This document shows positions 1 through 8,728 of a stretch of DNA of 64,000 nucleotides, in pieces. The notes beneath the pieces were generated by a model. It searched no databases and was not told the DNA's origin. It worked only from the letters and a program-made list of their open reading frames with translations. Position 1 is the first letter of the stretch, and every line of letters begins with the position of its first letter. The position numbers were made by a program, and so were the translations under genes. Source of the stretch: Nocardia higoensis (GTDB taxonomy: Bacteria; Actinomycetota; Actinomycetes; Mycobacteriales; Mycobacteriaceae); assembly GCF_015477835.1 (NCBI RefSeq), contig NZ_JADLQN010000003.1, positions 186,001 through 250,000 of the forward strand, given 5' to 3'.

Positions 1-1
1 G

Positions 2-409
2 CGCCTGGTGCTCGGCGGCGGCAGGCCCGAAGGCGTGGAGCGCGGATGGTTCGTCGAGCCGACCATCTTCGCCGATGTGGACAACAAGTCGACCATCGCG
101 CAGGAGGAGATCTTCGGACCGGTGCTCTCGGTCATCCCCTACAGCACCGAGGACGAGGCGGTCGACATCGCCAACGATTCGGTCTACGGTCTGGCCGGCT
201 CGGTGTGGACCGCCGACATCGAGCATGGCGCCGAGATCGCCGCGCGAGTGCGTACCGGCACCTACGCGATCAACTGGTACGCCTTCGACCCGACCTCCCC
301 CTTCGGCGGGTACAAGAACTCCGGGCTGGGCAGGGAGAACGGCCCCGAGGGCCTCGACGCGTTCTGTGAGCAGAAGTCGCTGCTCATGCCCATGGGCTGG
401 ACCGGCTAG
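2..409 (+). CDS. Aldehyde dehydrogenase, C-terminal part (cut by window start)
   Basis: This is the last ~135 residues of an NAD(P)-dependent aldehyde dehydrogenase, an enzyme that oxidises aldehydes to carboxylic acids. The sequence shows the family's hallmark EEIFGPVLSV stretch, a later VWTADIEHG segment and the PFGGYKNSGLGRENG motif near the C-terminus, in the usual order and spacing. The nucleophilic Cys and most of the Rossmann domain lie upstream of the window, so the substrate cannot be judged. The frame is open to base 2. A long hairpin follows about 20 bases after the stop codon and probably ends the transcript. Confidence 0.93.
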   Translation, partial: RLVLGGGRPEGVERGWFVEPTIFADVDNKSTIAQEEIFGPVLSVIPYSTEDEAVDIANDSVYGLAGSVWTADIEHGAEIAARVRTGTYAINWYAFDPTSPFGGYKNSGLGRENGPEGLDAFCEQKSLLMPMGWTG

Positions 410-430
410 ACGGTCGTCGGACGGAGATCA

Positions 431-469
431 CGCCGCCGCCGCTCCCTCGAACGAGGGACGGCGGCGGTG
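431..469. terminator. Hairpin between convergent genes
   Basis: A long GC-rich inverted repeat: an outer arm CGCCGCCGCCG pairs with CGGCGGCGGTG (one G-T pair) and an inner arm TCCCT pairs with AGGGA, with one bulged C and a short loop. It lies between the convergent aldehyde dehydrogenase gene and the small minus-strand gene and could serve both. There is no T-tract, which is common for actinobacterial terminators. Confidence 0.6.
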
Positions 470-494
470 TGGCGTCGCGGGCCCGCCCGCGACC

Positions 495-725
495 TCAGTC
501 GCGTGCGCGATCCGCGGCTGCCAGCACCCTGATGACCGGTTCACATCGGCGGATCCGGCCGGGCGCGCTGTCGGGATCGGCATCAGAATCGACGGGTAGG
601 TCCTCGACCCACACCTCGTATCCGGGTGGCAATACCTGCTGCAATCGTCCCGCCGCCCGATGGGCAGGCGTACTGGTCGGCGTTCCGTGCGACGCCGCGG
701 CTCCGGGGATGTCCTGTTCGACCAT
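495..725 (-). CDS. Small hypothetical protein (76 aa)
   Basis: I do not recognise this family. The 76-residue product is acidic in its second half (VWVEDLPVDSDADPD) and has no signal peptide or membrane segment. The ATG was chosen because a strong Shine-Dalgarno stretch (GAGAGGTGG) lies about 8 nt upstream on the minus strand. Upstream extensions of the frame have no such site and look non-coding. The gene stands alone, convergent with the aldehyde dehydrogenase. A role cannot be proposed from sequence. Confidence 0.6.
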   Translation of the reverse strand: MVEQDIPGAAASHGTPTSTPAHRAAGRLQQVLPPGYEVWVEDLPVDSDADPDSAPGRIRRCEPVIRVLAAADRARD

Positions 726-1106
726 GCTCGGACCACCTCTCACATTGCCTCGGATTCTACTGGTCACCCGCCGTTCAGGTACCGCAATGAGAGTGAAGAA
801 AGCATCTTTCACAGAACGTGTTGCCGCCGCGCGCAACAGGTTGGAATTACACGCCGACCGACCTTCCGATAACCCGGAGAAACCGTCGGATATGCGACCG
901 GATATCTCTTTCCGGCACTGGAACGCATTACCGCGCAACCAATTCCGGAGCACTGGCCACCGCAATGGATGAGCTCCGGTGAAAATCACCCGACCGCGAT
1001 CGGATTGCATACTGCGAAACGCCCGATCGTCATCATCCGTCTTACCCCGGCGCACCGCGGGCAAACCGGTGAAAGGTCACGAAAACGAATTATGTTCGAG
1101 AAATGG
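726..1106. other. Gene-poor intergenic stretch
   Basis: About 380 bases without a credible gene in either strand. It is less GC-rich than its surroundings (for example AAAGCATCTTTCACAG near 800). It must hold the promoter of the 76-aa gene and ends at the pckG terminator. Open frames here have no ribosome-binding site and no family resemblance. No repeats or tRNA-like folds were seen. Confidence 0.5.
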
Positions 1107-1140
1107 AAAAAGGCCCCGGAGCGCGAAAGCTCCGGGGCCT
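1107..1140 (-). terminator. Intrinsic terminator of pckG
   Basis: Read on the minus strand, a perfect 12-bp stem (AGGCCCCGGAGC / GCTCCGGGGCCT) with a 6-nt loop is followed directly by a run of T residues. This is a textbook rho-independent terminator, rare in such GC-rich genomes, placed about 25 bases after the pckG stop codon. Confidence 0.92.
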
Positions 1141-1165
1141 CGGGGCATTACGGCGGGCTCGCCGA

Positions 1166-2998
1166 TCAGCCCAGACGCTGCTTCAGCGCCTCGAATTCGT
1201 CGCGGACGCCGCTGGGCAGCTTGTCACCGACGAACTCGAACCACTCCTCGATCAGCGGGAGCTCCTTGCGCCACTCCTCGGCGTCCACCACGAGCGCGGC
1301 GTCCACATCGTCGGCGTCCACATCGAGGCCGTCCAGGTCCAGATGCGCCGCGCGCGGCACATTGCCGATCGGGGTCTCCTCGGCGCCGGCGGTGCCTTCG
1401 ATGCGGCCGACGATCCACTCCAGCACGCGGGAGTTCTCACCGAATCCGGGCCACAGGAAGCGGCCGTCCTCGCCACGGCGGAACCAGTTGACGTAGAAGA
1501 TCTTCGGCATCTTGTTCGCGTCGGCGTTCTTGCCCAGCTGGATCCAGTGATCCAGGTAGTCGCCCACGTGGTAGCCCAGGAACGGCAGCATCGCCATCGG
1601 GTCGCGGCGCACGGTACCGACCTTGCCCTCGGCGGCGGCGGTCTGCTCCGAGGACAGCGTCGCGCCCATGAACACGCCGTGCTGCCAGTCGAAGGACTCG
1701 GTCACCAGCGGGACAGTGGTCTTGCGACGTCCGCCGAACAGAATGGCCGAGATCGGCACACCCTGCGGATCGTCCCACTCGGGGGCCAGGATCGGGCACT
1801 GCGACATCGGGGTGCAGTAGCGGGAGTTCGGGTGCGCGGCCAGCGTCTCCGTCTCGCGGAGGTACCAGTCGTTGCCCTTCCAATCGACGAGGTGGTCGGG
1901 CTCGCCCTCCAGACCTTCCCACCACACGTCGTTGTCGTCGGTCAGCGCGACATTGGTGTAGACGGTGTTACCCGCCTCCATGGTCGCCATCGCGTTCGGG
2001 TTCGAGCTGTGGTTGGTGCCCGGCGCCACGCCGAAGAAGCCGAACTCCGGGTTCACCGCGTAGAGACGGCCGTCCTTGCCGAAGCGCATCCAGGCGATGT
2101 CGTCGCCCAGGGTCTCCGCGCGCCAGCCCGGAACCGTCGGCTGGATCATCGCGAGGTTGGTCTTGCCGCAGGCGCTCGGGAAGGCCGCGGCGACGTAGTA
2201 GGCCTTGTCCTCGGGGGAGATCAGTTTGAGGATCAGCATGTGCTCGGCCAGCCAGCCCTCGTCGTGGGCCATCGCCGAGGCGATGCGCAGCGAGTAGCAC
2301 TTCTTGCCCAGCAGCGCGTTGCCGCCGTAACCGGAGCCGTAGCTCCAGATCTCGCGGTCCTCCGGGAAGTGGGTGATGTACTTGGTGTCGTTGCACGGCC
2401 ACGGCACGTCGGCCTGACCCTCGGCCAGCGGGGCGCCCACGGAGTGCAGCGCCTTCACGAACGGACGATCGGTCCCCAGCTTCTCCAGCGCGGCCCGGCC
2501 CATGCGGGTCATCACGCGCATGGAGACCACGACGTACTCGGAGTCGGTGATCTCCACGCCCAGCTTGGGATCCTCGGCGTCGAGCGGGCCCATGCAGAAC
2601 GGCACGACATAGAGGGTGCGGCCCTTCATGCTGCCGCGGTACAACTCGGTCATGGTCGCGCGCATCTCGGCCGGATCGACCCAGTTGTTGGTCGGCCCGG
2701 CGTCGGCCTCGCTCGCGGAGCAGATGAACGTGCGCGATTCCACCCGGGCCACGTCCGAGGGATCCGACAGCGCTAAGAAGGAATTCGGCTTCTTCTTCTC
2801 GTCGAGGCGCTTGAAGGTGCCCGCCGCGACCAACTGGTCGGTGAGCCGCTCCCATTCGGCATCGGAACCATCCGCCCAGACAACCCGCGCCGGCTGGGTG
2901 AGTTCGGCCACTTCTTGTACCCAGGCGAGAAGTTCGCTGTGCTCGGTCGGCGCCTGGCCGTCGGATCCACGAAGACCAGGAATGGTCGCTGAGGTCAT
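1166..2998 (-). CDS. pckG: Phosphoenolpyruvate carboxykinase (GTP)
   Basis: Cytosolic GTP-dependent PEP carboxykinase, which interconverts oxaloacetate and phosphoenolpyruvate plus CO2 and is the entry to gluconeogenesis on fatty acids or acetate. The 610-residue length fits the GTP class (about 600). The nucleotide-binding P-loop FPSACGKTNLAM lies near residue 274, and RDPMAMLPFLGYH and NWFRRGEDGRFLWPGFGEN, both typical of the family, occur in the C-terminal third. The ATG is preceded by CAGGAGAG at good spacing. It is a single-gene unit: a terminator follows it, and about 240 bases separate it from the upstream gene. It corresponds by context to M. tuberculosis Rv0211. Confidence 0.98.
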   Translation of the reverse strand: MTSATIPGLRGSDGQAPTEHSELLAWVQEVAELTQPARVVWADGSDAEWERLTDQLVAAGTFKRLDEKKKPNSFLALSDPSDVARVESRTFICSASEADAGPTNNWVDPAEMRATMTELYRGSMKGRTLYVVPFCMGPLDAEDPKLGVEITDSEYVVVSMRVMTRMGRAALEKLGTDRPFVKALHSVGAPLAEGQADVPWPCNDTKYITHFPEDREIWSYGSGYGGNALLGKKCYSLRIASAMAHDEGWLAEHMLILKLISPEDKAYYVAAAFPSACGKTNLAMIQPTVPGWRAETLGDDIAWMRFGKDGRLYAVNPEFGFFGVAPGTNHSSNPNAMATMEAGNTVYTNVALTDDNDVWWEGLEGEPDHLVDWKGNDWYLRETETLAAHPNSRYCTPMSQCPILAPEWDDPQGVPISAILFGGRRKTTVPLVTESFDWQHGVFMGATLSSEQTAAAEGKVGTVRRDPMAMLPFLGYHVGDYLDHWIQLGKNADANKMPKIFYVNWFRRGEDGRFLWPGFGENSRVLEWIVGRIEGTAGAEETPIGNVPRAAHLDLDGLDVDADDVDAALVVDAEEWRKELPLIEEWFEFVGDKLPSGVRDEFEALKQRLG

Positions 2999-3241
2999 GA
3001 AAACTCTCCTGAGATGGGCGGCTCACGGCACCCGCTGCGACCACCATGACCACGCGGCCCCGGCTGGACCGCGTACTTCGGGACGCAGCGGACGCCCAGG
3101 TTCCTGATTAGAGGTTAACGTGGCGTGACGGCTGGAACGGAGCCGGGTTGTGGAATATGTACCCATTCAGTGACATATCCAACAGCCACGATGCTCCGGG
3201 TCCACCGATTCGAGACATCGGCGCGGATCCCCTTCGTGGTA
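2999..3241 (-). promoter_or_regulatory. pckG upstream region
   Basis: 243 bases between the end of the GTPase-like gene and pckG. On the minus strand the stretch around 3112-3117 reads TAACCT, a TANNNT-type -10 candidate. This would leave a leader of about 100 nt carrying the CAGGAGAG ribosome-binding site. No clear operator dyad was found. Confidence 0.3.
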
Positions 3242-5131
3242 TCAGCGTGTGGTTGCCAGGTATTGCTCGAGGACCGCGATGTCTCGTTCACATGCGGCCA
3301 ATTGACCGGGCCGTTCGGCGGCCGTTCGCCGAATCCGCGCCTCCAATTCCGAGACCCTGCGGTCGTTGTCGACGACGCGTTCGGCGCAGATCCGCATCAC
3401 CCGTTCGGTGAGCGCGGTTTCGGTCTCCACCAGCGCGGTCGCCACCCGCTGCTCCAACTGCGCCTTGACCGTCACCAGCGCCTCGGCGACCCACTGACGC
3501 AGGTGCGCGCGGTCGGCGACCTGTCGGCGGGCGCGTACCACCCACCAGGCCACCACACCACCCAGCGCGAGGGTTACCGGAACGCTCGCCACCTCCAGCG
3601 CGGGCACCGACGACAGTGGCGACACCAGCAGCCTGCCCAGGCCCGCGCCCGCCGAGGCGCCGAGCGCCACCATCAAGTGGTCTTCCACCCCCGCGTGCCT
3701 GGGCTCGGGGTCCGGGCCGACCCGCGGCCCGGGATCGGCACCACGCCGTGCGGAAGGATGCGAGCGCGAGTCGAGCACGTCGGTGCCCGGCCCGAGCAGC
3801 TCGGTCCGGTGCGCCCGAAGCGGTTCGGCATCCGGTCTGCCTCCGGCGGATCCCGTGGGCACGGTACCTCCGGCGACGGCCCCCGCCGCATCGGCTCCTC
3901 CGCGTCCCGTGGCGCCGGATCCGGGAACGGGCGATCCCGGAACGGCCGCCGTCGTCGCGGCGGCTCCCGGAGCGACGGAACCCGTCGCGGCGGCTCGGGG
4001 GGCGGCAGAGTTCGGCGCGGTGGTACCGCCGGACCGCGCGGCGTCGGCGACGATGGCGTCGGCCGTGGTGACCGCCGCGTCGAGGCGCCTGCCGATCTCG
4101 CCGATCCTGCGGTCGACGGCCCGATCGACGACCGAAGTCAGGTCGGTGACCGTCTGCTGCAAGCGCAACGGGTAGTCGGCGAGTTCGGCGCGCGGCATCC
4201 GGTCGATCTCGGCGCGAGCGGCGGCGTGCAGCGTGCGGACCTGAGCACCGGTCTCGGTCAGCAAGTCGACACGGGCCAGATGCAACTGACCACGCAGCGT
4301 CGACATGGCGGCGGCGCGGCCACCGTCCCTGGCGGCCAGTAGCGCGGCGCGCTCGGCGCGCCAGCGGGTCGCGTCGGCATTGGTCCGCAGCGACTCCATC
4401 TGCTCGACGACCCGCGCGTGGGTGTCGGTGAGCACCCGGGTGAGCACGCTCGCGCGCGCCCTCTCGTCGGCGGCGCCGCCGCTCGCCGTCGCGGCGATCA
4501 GCGCCGCGTGCAGCGCGCTCAGACCCGAGCGGTCCAGCAGCGCGGTGTCCCCGGACCTGGCGGCAGCGGCCAGCCGGGCCGAGACCGGCAGAATGTCCAG
4601 ATCACCGAAGCCGTTGGCGGCGAGCACCGCCAGATCACGGGCGCGGGCCTCGCGCCAGCCCGCGTGGGCGTGGATGTTGTTCATGGCGAGCAGAACGGTG
4701 GTTCCGGCCGCGCGCAGTCCGCTGATCAGCCGCACGGCATCGGCGCCGAGCACACTGCCCGCGTCCAGCAGGACCAGGGTTGCCGCGGGCGGCGCGGCCG
4801 TCGCGCCGAAAGTGGTCTCGACGGCGGTGAGATCGGGGAGCGCGTCGGTCAGCGCCACCCGTGGCGTCAGGCGCGCCAATTCGGTGCGGAGCAAGGTGGT
4901 GGCGGCATCGTCCGGGGCCACCAGCGCGACGGCGTCGGTGGCGGCGCCACCTGGCGTGCGCAGCGCTCGTAGCAGTGCCATGCCCTGCGGATTCCATCGT
5001 GCGACCACCGGTTCCAGGTCGGCCACGGGCGGCGCGTGCGGACTCGCGGCAGCCCCGCCGACGGGTATGGCCTCGCTCGCCGCGGTCGGATCGGCGTGAC
5101 CGCCGGTCTCGGCGGGGTCAGAATCCGGCAC
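3242..5131 (-). CDS. Dynamin/GTPase-like membrane-associated protein
   Basis: A 629-residue protein corresponding by position to M. tuberculosis Rv0210. The N-terminal ~200 residues look like a degenerate GTPase domain: the usual NKxD motif is replaced by NNIHAH, while a PVSARLA stretch resembles the G5 loop. A helical, coiled-coil-like region (~210-370) follows, then an Ala/Pro/Gly-rich linker, two closely spaced hydrophobic segments (~490-540) and a C-terminal helical part. This order recalls bacterial dynamin-like proteins that remodel membranes. The GTG start overlaps the end of the upstream GTPase-like gene by 14 bases, so the two are co-translated and probably form a complex. Substrate and role are unknown, and nucleotide hydrolysis is doubtful. 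Confidence 0.75.
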   Translation of the reverse strand: MPDSDPAETGGHADPTAASEAIPVGGAAASPHAPPVADLEPVVARWNPQGMALLRALRTPGGAATDAVALVAPDDAATTLLRTELARLTPRVALTDALPDLTAVETTFGATAAPPAATLVLLDAGSVLGADAVRLISGLRAAGTTVLLAMNNIHAHAGWREARARDLAVLAANGFGDLDILPVSARLAAAARSGDTALLDRSGLSALHAALIAATASGGAADERARASVLTRVLTDTHARVVEQMESLRTNADATRWRAERAALLAARDGGRAAAMSTLRGQLHLARVDLLTETGAQVRTLHAAARAEIDRMPRAELADYPLRLQQTVTDLTSVVDRAVDRRIGEIGRRLDAAVTTADAIVADAARSGGTTAPNSAAPRAAATGSVAPGAAATTAAVPGSPVPGSGATGRGGADAAGAVAGGTVPTGSAGGRPDAEPLRAHRTELLGPGTDVLDSRSHPSARRGADPGPRVGPDPEPRHAGVEDHLMVALGASAGAGLGRLLVSPLSSVPALEVASVPVTLALGGVVAWWVVRARRQVADRAHLRQWVAEALVTVKAQLEQRVATALVETETALTERVMRICAERVVDNDRRVSELEARIRRTAAERPGQLAACERDIAVLEQYLATTR

Positions 5132-6257
5132 TGCTCATTCGCCCCCACAGCCGGATATAGCCGTTGTGCACGCGCAGCGCGGCGCGGCGGGCCGTGGGCG
5201 GCAGGTCGCCCGCGACCACGGCACGCCAGCGGGCCGCGCGGGACAGCGCCTCGTCGGCGTCGGCCGGGGTGACGGCCGGATAGCCCGCGGCCAGGTGCGC
5301 GACCGAGGGGTGGGCCAGGCCCGCGCACAGGCCGAGCCAGACGGCTTCGTCGCCGGCGAGATAGTCCTCGATGAGGTCGCGGGCGCGGCCGCCCGCTTCG
5401 GGAACCGAACGCGCGGCAAGGCGGGACAGGCGGTCGAGCAGGTCACCGCCGCGCAGCGCCGCGGCCTGTTCGTAGCGGCGGTGCAGCAGACGGTGCAGCG
5501 CGTCGATGCCGCTGGCGGCGTGCATCACCTGCACGAGTGCGGGTCCGGTGAGAGTGGGGTCGTGTCGCAGCGCGGCCAGGGCGCAGGCGACGCCGTGCAG
5601 GTCCCAGCGGCGCAGCAGATTCTCGCGTGCACGGGCGTGCTGACCGGCCGCGGCGGCGACGAACAGATCCGGCGAGAGGGTCAGCGCGGGATCGGGGTCG
5701 GTGGCCAGGGCGCGCAGCACGGTCAGATCCTCGTCGGTGACCGCGCCCGCCCGTGTCCTGGTCGCGAGCGAGGCGACCACCGGAAGGGTGGGCCTGCGCA
5801 GTTCCCGGCCGTAACGGTCGGCGGCGGCGACCGCGTCGGCCCAGGACGAGCCGATGGCGTCGGCCTTGTTGAGCACCACCACGGTGTGCTGTGGCGGCAG
5901 CGCGGCCAGCACCCGGCGGTCGGCCGGTTGCGGCGCGCCCGCGAGCACGTAGACGACGATGTCGGCGTCGAGTTCGGGATCGGGGGCACCCGGCGCGTCG
6001 ATCGGCCCGGTCTCCACCGCCGACATCAGCGCCAGCGCGTGCAGCACCGTGGTGCGGCCGGTGTGCGCGCGGCCGGTCACCTGGATACGCGGCGGCGTGC
6101 GCCAGAGGTCGGCGGCGCGGTCGGCGTGCTGCCCGATCGCGATGTCGCGCCCGCCCAGCGCGTGCAGCTCGGCCAGCAGCCGATCCAGTCCGGCGTGGTC
6201 GGGTGGCGCGGCCGGCTCCGGTGCGCGCCCGGTGCGGGCAGTGGCTGCCTGCTGCAT
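5118..6257 (-). CDS. P-loop GTPase-like protein
   Basis: A 379-residue protein in the position of M. tuberculosis Rv0209. The N-terminal half has a G-domain layout: a P-loop GRAHTGRTT near residue 55, a DADIVVYVLAG strand, then VVVLNKADAI (NKxD, guanine specificity). The invariant P-loop Lys is Arg. The C-terminal half is helical without known motifs. The ATG at 6257 was chosen for the AAGGGGGG site just upstream; an ATG seven codons earlier is possible. It overlaps the downstream partner gene by 14 bases. A pair of dynamin-like GTPases acting at the membrane is a reasonable guess, but no substrate is evident. Confidence 0.75.
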   Translation of the reverse strand: MQQAATARTGRAPEPAAPPDHAGLDRLLAELHALGGRDIAIGQHADRAADLWRTPPRIQVTGRAHTGRTTVLHALALMSAVETGPIDAPGAPDPELDADIVVYVLAGAPQPADRRVLAALPPQHTVVVLNKADAIGSSWADAVAAADRYGRELRRPTLPVVASLATRTRAGAVTDEDLTVLRALATDPDPALTLSPDLFVAAAAGQHARARENLLRRWDLHGVACALAALRHDPTLTGPALVQVMHAASGIDALHRLLHRRYEQAAALRGGDLLDRLSRLAARSVPEAGGRARDLIEDYLAGDEAVWLGLCAGLAHPSVAHLAAGYPAVTPADADEALSRAARWRAVVAGDLPPTARRAALRVHNGYIRLWGRMSSAGF

Positions 6258-6323
6258 CGGTATCCCCCCTTCGACCATGCGGATTCTGTCAGACGCGGCC
6301 GATTCCCGGGGATGTGGAGCGGG

Positions 6324-7106
6324 TCAGGAGCGGGTGAGGAATTTGGTCGCCGCGCGCGCCGCCCAACCGGGCGAGAACTTCGCCGTCAGCGCCAGCACCT
6401 TGGCCTGCGCGCCGATCTCGTAATGCACCCGAGGCAGCCTGCCCCGGCGGCGGGTGGCACTCCAGACACCCTCGGCGACGTCCTCGGCGCTCAGCCGCAC
6501 CCCCAACGAGCGGGTGCTGCCGGTGTCGAGACCGTGGACCATCGCGGTCGTGACGAACAGCGGCCAGATCGCGATCACGCGGATGTCGTGCCGCGCCCAC
6601 TCCAGATCCAATGCCTCGGTCAGGCTCTTGACCGCCGATTTCGTCGCCGCGTAGGTGGCCAGCTCGGGCTGACCGTAGAGCGCCGAGGCCGAGCACATGT
6701 TCACCAGCTGCGCGCCGGTGGTCTCGCGCAGATACGGGAAGGCGTGGTGGGCGCCGGAGATCACGCCGTCGACGTTCACCGCCACCATGGCGTGCTGCTC
6801 GCGCAGGTCGATCGCCTCGAATGGACCGGAGCGCAGGATTCCGGCGTTGTTGATGAGGATGTCGAGCCTGCCGTGCGCCTGATGGAACTCGGCCAGCCGC
6901 TGCTGCCACTGCGCGTCGTCGGTGACGTCGAGCACGCCGGTGTGCACCTTGCCGCCCGCCGACTCGATCTCGCCCGCCAGTCTGCCCAGGCCGATCTCGT
7001 CGATGTCGAAAGCACCCACCAGGTAACCGCGTGAGGCGAAGTGCAGGGCTGTGGCCCGGCCGATCCCGGCGGCGGCACCGGTGACGAACACCGTGGGAGA
7101 GCTCAT
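6324..7106 (-). CDS. SDR family oxidoreductase
   Basis: A 260-residue classical short-chain dehydrogenase/reductase. Cofactor motif GAAAGIG is at residues 10-16, NNAG near 88, and the catalytic Ser and YAATK near 140-158. A C-terminal basic extension (residues ~215-260) follows the Rossmann core, as in several actinobacterial SDRs of unknown substrate. It is divergent from trmB, with under 100 bases between the starts, so both promoters must lie there. Substrate cannot be predicted. Confidence 0.9.
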   Translation of the reverse strand: MSSPTVFVTGAAAGIGRATALHFASRGYLVGAFDIDEIGLGRLAGEIESAGGKVHTGVLDVTDDAQWQQRLAEFHQAHGRLDILINNAGILRSGPFEAIDLREQHAMVAVNVDGVISGAHHAFPYLRETTGAQLVNMCSASALYGQPELATYAATKSAVKSLTEALDLEWARHDIRVIAIWPLFVTTAMVHGLDTGSTRSLGVRLSAEDVAEGVWSATRRRGRLPRVHYEIGAQAKVLALTAKFSPGWAARAATKFLTRS

Positions 7107-7193
7107 GCGAGCAGTCTAGTTGCGGCGGCCTCCGCACCGGTGAGACCGTGCGGTCGGGGTTCGGTTGCCGAGCCGATGCGTCGATGCTGGACA

Positions 7194-8003
7194 ATGGACG
7201 TCGTGAACGACGCCGCCAACCACAGTGTCGAGTCGGTTCCGGGCAGGCCGTCCACAGCATCGGCCCCGCTCGAAGCAGGCAGACGATCCACCACCGGCTC
7301 CCGGCTCTACCCGCGCGTGACCAGCTTCCGGTCCCGGCGGGGCGCGCTGACGCCCAATCAGCAGGGCGCCTGGGAGCGGATGTGGCCGAAGATCGGCCGT
7401 GAGGTCGGTGACGAGCCGCTCGACACCGAAGCCTGGTTCGGCCGCAAGGCTCCGCTGGTGATCGAGATCGGCTGCGGAACCGGCACCGCCACCGCCGCGA
7501 TGGCCCAGGCCGAACCGGACGTCGACCTGATCGGCATCGAGGTGTACCAGCCCGGCTTGGCCCAGCTGGTGCAGCGGATCGAGCGCGACGGCATCGGCAA
7601 TATCCGGCTGCTGCGCGGCGACGCCGTCGACGTGCTCGAGCACATGATTGCTCCCGAGTCGCTGACCGGTGTGCGCGTGTTCTTCCCCGATCCGTGGCCC
7701 AAGGCCCGCCACCACAAGCGCAGGCTGCTGCAGCCGCCCACGCTCTCGCTCATCGCGAGCAGGCTGCGGCCCGGCGGTGTGTTGCACGTCGCGACCGACC
7801 ACGCCGATTACGCCGAGCACATCGCCGAGGTCGGAGCGGGTGAACCGCTGCTGATCGGCCTGAACGAGACCACCGGCGGCAGCGCCGAGCTGCTGGCGCG
7901 GCACTGCCCGATCGGCTGCGAACGCCCGGTCACCAAATTCGAGGGCAAGGCACACAGGGCGGGCAGCGCCATCACCGAATTCATCTGGGGCAAGATCGAA
8001 TGA
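7194..8003 (+). CDS. trmB: tRNA (guanine-N7-)-methyltransferase
   Basis: TrmB uses S-adenosylmethionine to methylate G46 in tRNA variable loops. The SAM-binding motif VIEIGCGTG is near residue 90, followed by IGIEVY and the family signature VFFPDPWPKARHHKRR (~165-180). The N-terminal ~45 residues before RLYPRVTSFRSRRG are low complexity. ATG 7194 was chosen as start; GTG 7203 is an alternative, since neither has a good Shine-Dalgarno site. The stop overlaps the next start (ATGA), so trmB, the NYN gene and mmpL3 form one operon, as in M. tuberculosis Rv0208c-Rv0206c. Confidence 0.95.
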   Translation: MDVVNDAANHSVESVPGRPSTASAPLEAGRRSTTGSRLYPRVTSFRSRRGALTPNQQGAWERMWPKIGREVGDEPLDTEAWFGRKAPLVIEIGCGTGTATAAMAQAEPDVDLIGIEVYQPGLAQLVQRIERDGIGNIRLLRGDAVDVLEHMIAPESLTGVRVFFPDPWPKARHHKRRLLQPPTLSLIASRLRPGGVLHVATDHADYAEHIAEVGAGEPLLIGLNETTGGSAELLARHCPIGCERPVTKFEGKAHRAGSAITEFIWGKIE

Positions 8004-8728
8004 TGAGCGTCAGTGCGATGGCCGATGCGGCCGGGGGTGTTGCGGGGGAGGTGCCGGGAACCGGAGCCGACAGTGTCGGCGGCGCGCCGGATGTGCGCCG
8101 GGTGCTGCTGATCTGGGACGCCCCCAACCTCGATATGGGCTTGGGCGCCATTCTCGGCGGCCGCCCGACCGCCGCCTACCGGCCCCGCTTCGACGCGCTC
8201 GGCCGCTGGCTGCTGGCCCGCACCGCCGAACTGTCCGCGGGCAGCAGCGGCCGCGTCGAGCCGGAGGCGACGGTGTTCACCAACATCGCCCCGGGCACCG
8301 CCGACGTGGTGCGCCCCTGGGTGGAAGCGCTGCGCAATGTCGGCTACGCGGTGTTCGCCAAGCCCAAGATCGACGAGGACTCCGACGTCGACGCCGACAT
8401 GCTCGCGCACATCGAGATGCGAAGCCGCGGTGCGGGTCTGGCCGGGATCATGGTCGCTTCAGCCGACGGCCAGGCTTTCCGCGAGCCGCTCGAACGCCTC
8501 GCCGCGCGCGGTGTTCCCGCACAGGTACTCGGCTTCCGCGAGCACGCCAGCTGGGCGGTCACATCCGATACCCTCGAGTTCATCGATCTCGAGGACATCC
8601 CGGGCGTGTTCCGCGAACCGCTCCCACGGGTTAGCCTCGATTCGCTGCCCGACGAGGGTGCCTGGCTGCAGCCGTTCCGGCCGCTGTCGGCACTGCTCAC
8701 CTCTCGCCCCGGTCAAGGAGTCGCTTAG
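8000..8728 (+). CDS. NYN-domain protein (Rv0207c-like)
   Basis: A 242-residue protein with a PIN-like NYN nuclease fold: LLIWDAPNLDM at the first strand (~34-44), acidic residues in DVDADMLAHI (~130) and MVASADGQAF (~150). The spread of conserved Asp residues suits a metal-dependent ribonuclease, but activity is inferred. It overlaps trmB by an ATGA junction, and its TAG stop shares one base with the mmpL3 GTG start. It is the positional equivalent of M. tuberculosis Rv0207c. Pairing with a tRNA methyltransferase hints at RNA work, while its conservation next to mmpL3 is unexplained. Confidence 0.85.
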   Translation: MMSVSAMADAAGGVAGEVPGTGADSVGGAPDVRRVLLIWDAPNLDMGLGAILGGRPTAAYRPRFDALGRWLLARTAELSAGSSGRVEPEATVFTNIAPGTADVVRPWVEALRNVGYAVFAKPKIDEDSDVDADMLAHIEMRSRGAGLAGIMVASADGQAFREPLERLAARGVPAQVLGFREHASWAVTSDTLEFIDLEDIPGVFREPLPRVSLDSLPDEGAWLQPFRPLSALLTSRPGQGVA

